A stretch of 64,000 bases of DNA, taken from Heligmosomoides polygyrus polygyrus (Eukaryota > Nematoda > Chromadorea > Rhabditida > Heligmosomidae). The stretch is from the NCBI GenBank assembly GCA_947396885.1, contig OX377205.1:23485407-23549406 (forward strand). Direction: 5' to 3'. The notes beneath the pieces were generated by a model. The model saw only the letters and a program-made list of their open reading frames with translations, was not told where the DNA came from and ran no database searches. Below are positions 57,751 to 64,000 of the stretch, one piece after another; positions within the stretch are counted from its first letter, which is position 1, and every line of letters begins with the position of its first letter. The position numbers were made by a program, and so were the translations under genes.

Positions 57751-59114
57751 AACATTGAATTAGGTATGTATTTGAGGTCTGATCTGCAAATCACCAAAAA
57801 AACCATAGCTAGCAAGTTGAGCATTCATCCTGTCCCTCGTGGAAGTGGAATGCGTAAAATACCTCGCAAGGAAGTCGACTCACACTAACTCTTTTTCCTT
57901 GTGTATCCATTGAAAACATGGAACAAAGTAAAAAGTATCTTTGCTGCGCGAACTTCACTGGTTGCTAAGTCGACGAGGAAGTCAGCACTTTTCCTCTTTC
58001 CCGAAGCTGTCATTCATTCATTCATTCATTATTGCACCCATAGTGCGCCATTAAAAACACAGAAAAGATGCAATAAAAAACAGAAATCGGCTTTAAAACA
58101 ACTAATACCAAGAAATTGTTGTGAGCGTTTCGGACGAAACTATGAACTGAATTTGGATTGAACAAAATTATTTCTGCAGATCTTTCAGAAGAGCCAGTGC
58201 AAAGGCTTGAAAAATATTAAGTAAAATAAAAGTGCCGGCATGGCGAAGCAAAATATAATGTCGAAGTGTTTAACTAGGGTTGATAAAAAAATGTATTGAC
58301 ATAGGCAATAAAAGTGCAGCCGTTAGCATTCAATATACCTATGGTGTGGGTTCCAGTATGCGGAAGTCACTCTCGAGCAACCTGAAGAGAGGATAGCACC
58401 CAGGAGTCCGGCCGTATTCCGGTCATACCTAGGCGAGCACTTGCTACATTGCGCTACCTCTCCTATGATGCTTCCACAGGAACTGAAATCAGACTAACCG
58501 CACTTGTATGATATATCTAAATTCGGAGATCGAGCAGAAGAAGAGAAGTGCTTCAAGCAGAAAAGGGCTTAACGAAATAATTTCATAGAAAAATGGTGTT
58601 TTGTAATACAGGTATAAATCCTTTGCGCTGGGGCTCTGAAAACTGCCAGACGCAAGTGCGCGAGAATAGCAGGCATAGTCATCCTAACAATAGAGTTATC
58701 GTAACAACAGCTGCGAGGAAAAAAAAACGGGATAACATAAGGAGTTTTCATTGCTCTAGAAACACTAGAAACACTAGGAGTAACCACTGCTGCACAGTAT
58801 TGTTGTATTGGATGTAGCGATAGTGTCATACTTGTAGGTAGCGCGTCATCACTGTTGAAATGAATAGTGGGCGGTTGGATCTGCAAGCAAGATGTGAATC
58901 GATAGTAAATGAATCTAGATGAATACCGATATTAACAAGAAACGTCCCTGAGATATTGAGAGATGGCGTATCATCTATCGCAGCATGGGTTATGCCCTCC
59001 CATGCTATACTGCCAGGTCACGATGCATATCTGAAGCCATAAGTGCAGAACAACATGCTCTATAATAAAGCTATAATAAAGCTGATGACCGCAGCACTGT
59101 AAAATCGACGATTT

Positions 59115-60663
59115 TCAACAAAAGTGATCAACCGTAAGTAAATGTGGAAGATCTAACCTTGATATTTTGTTTTTAAAGCTTTTTGACGTCGTAGCGTTGA
59201 AAAGTTCCGCGGGCAACTTGCTTATCCACCTTGCACATCGAGCAAAAATGGAATTGAAAACACTTGAAAAATGCTTTCTTTTTGTCCTATTGTACTGTAT
59301 GTTTATAGTACCTATTCTCGAGCTGACTGGTCTAAAAATCCAATATTTGCTAACTGGTAAATTGATTTCACGCTTTAGAAGGCGAAAGCAGAAAACCAAA
59401 TCAGCGGTTAATCTTCTTCAAACCAGGAAGCTTAAAGAAAATATCTCTAATCGATCTTTATAGCCAGGTAAACCTAGTGGATCATAACCGCCTGCTACTC
59501 TGTACCACAGCAGTCGAGTAAATAGCTGTTGAACCTTTTCAACTTTTACCACCTCTTTTTTTTGAGATGAGGGTTCCAAACATGTCTGCAGTACTCCAGA
59601 TGGGGCAAAACATACGCCTTGTAAAGCCGTAATAGTGTTGCCGCATCTAAGCATTTAATGCTGCGAAAAATCATGAATAACGCACTTTATGCCTTTTTCA
59701 CCAAGTAATCAATATGTCTTTAAAATATGAGTTCTGAGTCAAAAACTACTCCGAGGTCCCAAGTTGAGTTGCAGTTTGAGAGGGGAAACCCACTGATAGA
59801 GAAATCAAAAGGTTCTGAGTTAACAAGATGCATTACCGAGCACTTGTGTATGTTGAGAGGTATACTCCATTGTAGAGCCCACTCATTCAGTTTTTCAATC
59901 GAGATGGTAAGAGCTGAGCACACCTCTATGGCGTTTGTGTGATCGTATGCTCCGTAGATTTTTATATCATCCTCATAGACTTTTACATGAACTTCAGAGT
60001 GCGTTCGAAGGATAGTAGGTAACTCATGTGTGTATATCAAAAAATAAGCGGGGACAGGACGGCTCCTGGAGGAGTTCCGCTGGAACACAAATAACTTGGA
60101 GAGTAGGCATTTCCTACTTTAACTGTCATTAGCCTGTCCTGGAGATATGATTTTAGCCATTATAATAATTTACCACGAATACCGACAGTCCAGAGCTTTG
60201 TAATTAATTTATTATGAGAGACCTTATCAAATGCTTTGGAGAAGTCAAAATATATAATACCTGCTGACTTCCCGTTATTCAGTGCTTCACACCAATCATA
60301 AACCGAGTCAAGTAGGTTTGTGGTAGTGGAGGCACCAGGAAGAAAACCGTGTTGTTGCTGAGGGATAAGGCAGGAGGATTTAAGCCAAGTCAGCATTCTC
60401 TCCCTTATTAACTTTTCCATCACTTTCACAGGGGTAGGTGTAAGGCTTATTGGTCTGAAATTAACAATATCATTGCTACTTGATGATTTGGGGATAGCTC
60501 GTACAATGGCATGCTTCCATAATTGTGGAACCTCTCCTGATTGTAACGAGAGATTGAAAACGTGAGCGAGCGGCTTAAACAGTGCGTGAGCACATTTACT
60601 GTATATAGTCTGCGGAATGCCATCAAAGGATTCAGTGCAATACGGCTTAAGCCTTTTTAGCAT
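59115..60663 (-). pseudogene. LINE-3 reverse transcriptase, broken into frames
   Basis: 60663-60160 gives FDGIPQTIYSKCAHALFKPL, NFRPISLTPTPVKVMEKLI, QQHGFLPGASTTTNLL and FDFSKAFDKVSHNKL (first catalytic D). 60088-59720 gives YTHELPTIL and VKVYEDDIKIYG. The active-site box is YEDD, where LINE-1 has YADD. 59654-59418 and 59399-59115 give the tail (VQQLFTRLLWYR, FCFRLLKREINL, SKYWIFRPV). Several frameshifts separate the pieces. Non-functional. Confidence 0.87.
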
Positions 60664-61489
60664 ACGTCGTCAGGGTAAAAGTAGAACTCAGTAAGGGTGT
60701 CCTGTGTGCTGACCTCCTCCAATTTTCGGTAAGAGTGATAATTAATAAATACACTTGCAAAATAAGGAGAAAGAGCATTTGCCTTCTTTTTGTCACTGAT
60801 ACACCGATTCCCGTACTCATCGACTAAAGTCGGTAGAGAACCTTTAGGCTTCATCTTGAACCGTAAGTATTGGTACATTTGTTTTGAAGAGGGCTTACTA
60901 CTAAGACGATGTTCGTAATTGGCGAGAAACTTCCTAAGATGGCGCTTCAGATCCGAGCACACCCTTATATAGAGTGGATTGGAAAGGGGGTGGCGTAGAC
61001 TTTGGTACAGCCGGTTCTTTTGGCATAATAAATTTTTAATCTGGGGAGGATAACTGATCGAATAATGTTTGAGAAATCTAAACGGTACGAACATGGAAAG
61101 GGCTTTATAGAGAACAGCACAGAATCGATTATGTACTTCAGTCATGGATGCATGCCAGCTGAAAACCTCAACCCAATCAAAACTGTGCAAGTATTGATTT
61201 AGAGCCGAAAAATCAGTATTTATAAAATCTGGATCAGGAAAATCGTACCTTCGTACCTGAGAGTAAGACATATCGAACCTTACTATGGAATGATCAGAGG
61301 TACCTAATGGCGATAGTATAGCCACGTTATGAATGTTGTGCTTTGATGAGAGGACTATGTCGAGAATTTTGTCACCAAGAGTGGATTTATCTACAATTTG
61401 TTTGAAACCAGAAGATTGGAAGAAATCGAGAAATTCAGAGGCAGTTGAATTTAGAGGAGTGAGCGAGGGCCAGTCTATGTTGAGATTAA
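60657..61489 (-). pseudogene. LINE-3 endonuclease, C-terminal part
   Basis: It begins right at the TTAA element (LNIDWPSLTPL) and shows DKILDIVLSS and GTSDHSIVRFD, the SDH box of AP endonucleases. A linker follows, ending GSLPTLVDEYGNRCISDKKK, comparable to SLPTLSDEDGNIYLTDV in LINE-1. The open frame extends into the insertion to 61628, but those codons come from the inserted element, not from the LINE. Confidence 0.88.
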
Positions 61490-62141
61490 CACATTCACGA
61501 CCAGAGCGTTTTCGCGCCCAATGCGCGCGACGGCCCGAGGCTTTTTTGGTGCGTGCGTGTGTACACTCATTTGCGTGGACGGGAGCTGAAAAAAGACAGA
61601 GTCTTAGAAAACAAATCTGTGGACTCAAGAAAAGTCCAGAAGAACTGCACAGCTTGCTGTAAGAAACTGAGTAGCAGCCTGGGAAGAGATATTGCCAAGA
61701 ATAAAGGATAGTTCATACGCGCTGCACTAGTTCCGGAAAATGTGTTTGTTTGAGATCCTCAAACGACAAGAAGTGTTCTTGTTAAACGTTTGTGCAATGT
61801 CATAATCATTCAGGGCCTAGGTTGTTATATTTAAGAGTTCAATTCATATTTCATCTGTAGCTTGTGCATTAATTCTGGTCTAGAAGTATGTGCGCTTATT
61901 GTGTTTCAGCAATGGAAAAAGTTCTTGTCTTGTTAATTACGATAAAGGCAATCATTTTTCCGTCCACGCAAACCCAACATTTTTTTGTTACTATAACTTG
62001 CGAATTTGAGAAGAAAACCGAACAAAAACATCAATAAACAAAGTTCTTCCCAAAACTCCCCCGTCCACTCATATGAGTGGACACCGTCCGTCGCGCCCTC
62101 TCCGCTGTCCACTCATATGAGTGGACATGGTCGCGAATGTG
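61490..62141. mobile_element. TTAA-flanked piggyBac-like element, 652 bp, inside LINE-3
   Basis: TTAA at 61486-61489 and 62142-62145 flanks inverted ends CACATTCACGACCA (left) and CACATTCGCGACCA (right, minus strand). Dropping the element and one TTAA joins GGTGAC-TTTAAT-CTCAAC, that is GDFNLN, the conserved endonuclease block. Near the right end are two copies of the perfect palindrome GTCCACTCATATGAGTGGAC (62063-62082 and 62107-62126). No transposase. Confidence 0.93.
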
Positions 62142-62145
62142 TTAA

Positions 62146-62510
62146 AGTCACCTAGAATAACTGTGCAAGTCTGAACAGACGAGAGGTCACGAAGTAATTC
62201 CAGCAGCTAGCGTTCTTGTGGAATTCGGGGGCTAGAGACCGTGATGAAGCGAATCTGGGAGCATACTGAAGGTAGGAAAATATCAACACACAGGACATCC
62301 GCCTTACTAGGTTGTACTTGTTTAACTTCGTCAGAGTAAACATCTGCTTTGATAAGGCAGCAGACTCCACCGCCCTTACTAATACTGCGGTCAACTCGGT
62401 GAATGATGTAATGAAATCCACTGATCACTTTAGAATTAGCGATTTTTTCGCTAAGCCACGTCTCAGTGACAAACACTACAGATCAGGGTTGACAGTACTC
62501 AGTAAATAAT
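62146..62510 (-). pseudogene. LINE-3 endonuclease, N-terminal part
   Basis: It reads FVTETWLSEKIANSKVISGF, VDRSISKGGGVCCLIK and, after a shift of frame, CTVILGDFN at the insertion point. It matches the LINE-1 endonuclease start. The 5' end is truncated near 62510. Confidence 0.85.
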
Positions 62511-62679
62511 GCATGTCATCTATTATCTAAACATTCAATTTTACTCACTACCACCAATGGGTACGTCGGAAGTACGGCTATCGACGAATTCTCCAGCTGT
62601 TCTAGCTGTTTATTTGCACAGGCCAGTGTGTTTACGGCGAAACGTACTGAAAATAGGCAAACACTAGTCTACAAGAGTA

Positions 62680-62758
62680 TACCTTCACGATATCCCGTTG
62701 AAGAAGAATGCGCTGCTAATCCGAATTCCAAAAGAGGTTGGTAGCGCCGTCCTTTATC
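62680..62758 (+). repeat. SINE-A 3' fragment
   Basis: ACGATATCCCGTTGAAGAAG and GGTAGCGCCGTCCTTTATCC match the end of the family. Confidence 0.65.
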
Positions 62759-64000
62759 CATCGTTTGGATGCATAAGATGTGTGTTCACGATTCTAAAAA
62801 CAGCGCCTATCCATCGGCTCCATCTAAACCACGGTGAATGAGAGAAGCGCGCCCAAAATTTGCCTCCGCTGAAGAAGAACTGTTTCATCTCTATAAAAAG
62901 CTCTGCAATTGTGCGCCTACATCTACTCTTTTGTAACATTGAGTGAGCAAATTGCGCTGTAAAAAATCAGTAAAAATGAATAGGATTTGAACGAAAATAT
63001 CTGTGATTATAAGATTTTTCTCTGTCGACGTAAACAGACCTAGAATCTACATACACTCCTTTCACTAAAATCACGTTGAAAAATAGGGCAAAAGAAACGC
63101 AAATGAGGTATGTTTTTTCTTTCTCTCATTTTTAAATGAAGAACGTACAGTTTTCTGTGTATTCCAAGAAAGGTATCGTTATAATGTCCGACTCTGTTTC
63201 AGCCCTCAGCTGCTAAAGCGATGCTAGAGCTAGCAACATGCTTAGATTCTTTTCTTCTGCGTTCCGTGATGTGTTTGAGAGGACGTGAGCGTCTACTTGG
63301 TGATTAATAAAGTCTTCAGAGCCATATGCAATGGGGTGATCCGTGTTTTGCTGACGTGAAATACCGCTGTCGGATTGTGGTGCCTGTGGGTTTGCCCATC
63401 AGTCAGCCCATTAGGTCGGACCGAGGGCTACCGCTGTTTTTATAATATATCGCTTCGCGTTTCTGTGTACTCCTGTTCCAGAAGGCGACAAGTAATTCTT
63501 TGAGATGAGTTTGGTAGTTTCCATATTTCTTGTTCGTTTGAATTTATTTCTTTGCGAAAACGGTAGGATTTAAAGTTTTAGGTGAAAATGGAAGCTACAG
63601 TATCGCCGCTAAACATTCAACCAAACGACGTTTGCGACGCAAAAACGCGTTTTTTGCGTCGCATCATGATAACTTTTTTCAAATCAAAGCTTTCCACACA
63701 AAAATTCGCAAGGGCTTTTATCATTATGCATTCTACCATTTGACATGGGACTGCCATTCAAAGGTGATCGGAACCCTGAAAAGCTATATCGTAATTAAGC
63801 AGGCCTTTAATTGCCTTGACCTGACCTGCGTTCGCGCAGGAGTCTCGCTTAATTAGGCCCTGTGGCAGAAATGGAGCTGCCCACTTCAACTTTAAAAGCT
63901 TTGATTTTTGCTAAAAAGTAATTTCATGCTGTTTTCTTGTTCCTGTTGTTACAGTGATTCATTTGATACCAAATTTGCATGGAAGCAATCCATTTCAAGA
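62759..64000. other. No gene recognised; palindrome and weak inverted repeat
   Basis: A near-perfect 31-bp palindrome around ACGCGT lies at about 63632-63662. AAATCAAAGCTTT at 63681-63693 is inverted at 63895-63907, which may delimit a small element. Frames here have no recognised domain. Confidence 0.4.

Larger units (their letters stand above)
58011..62510 (-). mobile_element. CR1-like LINE (LINE-3 of this window), 5'-truncated and interrupted
   Basis: Read on the minus strand it has an endonuclease from about 62510, a TTAA element insertion (61490-62141), the rest of the endonuclease, then the reverse transcriptase to a stop at 59115. A 1.08-kb 3' UTR follows, with hairpin GCACCCATAGTGC and an (ATTC)n tail (58011-58031). 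Its 3' hairpin matches that of LINE-1 at 16.2 kb. Confidence 0.88.

Noticed and set aside
61490..61628. N-terminal extension of the LINE-3 endonuclease frame
   Set aside because: These codons come from the TTAA insertion. The frame simply happens to stay open across the junction.

Overview
The window looks like nuclear DNA of an animal, most likely a parasitic nematode of the hookworm/strongylid kind. The reasons are one gene of many small exons with nematode-style TTTCAG acceptors that encodes an innexin (an invertebrate gap-junction protein), plus a dense load of CR1-like and RTE-like LINEs, mariner elements, tRNA-derived SINEs and foldback elements. The species call is inference. I see no bacterial operons, no rRNA, no standalone tRNA gene and no CRISPR array.

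59-6120 (+) holds the only host gene I can assemble completely: an 11-exon innexin whose exon phases join without error into 445 codons plus a stop. It has the YYQWV signature, four membrane segments and two cysteines in each extracellular loop. Its second intron carries a LINE 3' end and a 317-bp foldback element.

6120-16200 is intergenic and repeat-rich. It has SINE-A copies, small inverted-repeat elements, a TTAA-flanked element (9218-9517) and a 1.5-kb element with very GC-rich, GACGTC-rich ends (10864-12407). It also has an unexplained GC-rich stretch (12.6-13.8 kb) and a minus-strand exon-like cassette that recurs at 23.6 kb.

16200-24700 contains a nearly full-length but mutated CR1-like LINE on the minus strand (ORF1, ORF2 with endonuclease and reverse transcriptase, 1.1-kb 3' UTR, hairpin and tetranucleotide tail). 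Unrecognised minus-strand coding-like sequence follows. Then comes a piggyBac-like remnant (23747-24713) with a GC-rich element inserted inside it.

24800-48300 is a patchwork: a hAT-like element, several SINE-A copies (some with perfect target duplications), a second truncated CR1-like LINE, a long-inverted-repeat element and RTE fragments. One RTE fragment has an 18-bp target duplication. A 2.4-kb hAT-type element has a perfect 8-bp duplication and 48-bp internal tandem repeats.

48700-64000 has three mariner-family elements with recognisable terminal inverted repeats and damaged transposases, a 520-bp foldback element and more SINE pieces. It also has a third CR1-like LINE whose endonuclease is split by a 652-bp TTAA element. 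Removing that element exactly rejoins the reading frame.

The main biology is therefore one intact gap-junction gene beside a layered record of transposition. Much of it is datable by nesting and by target-site duplications.
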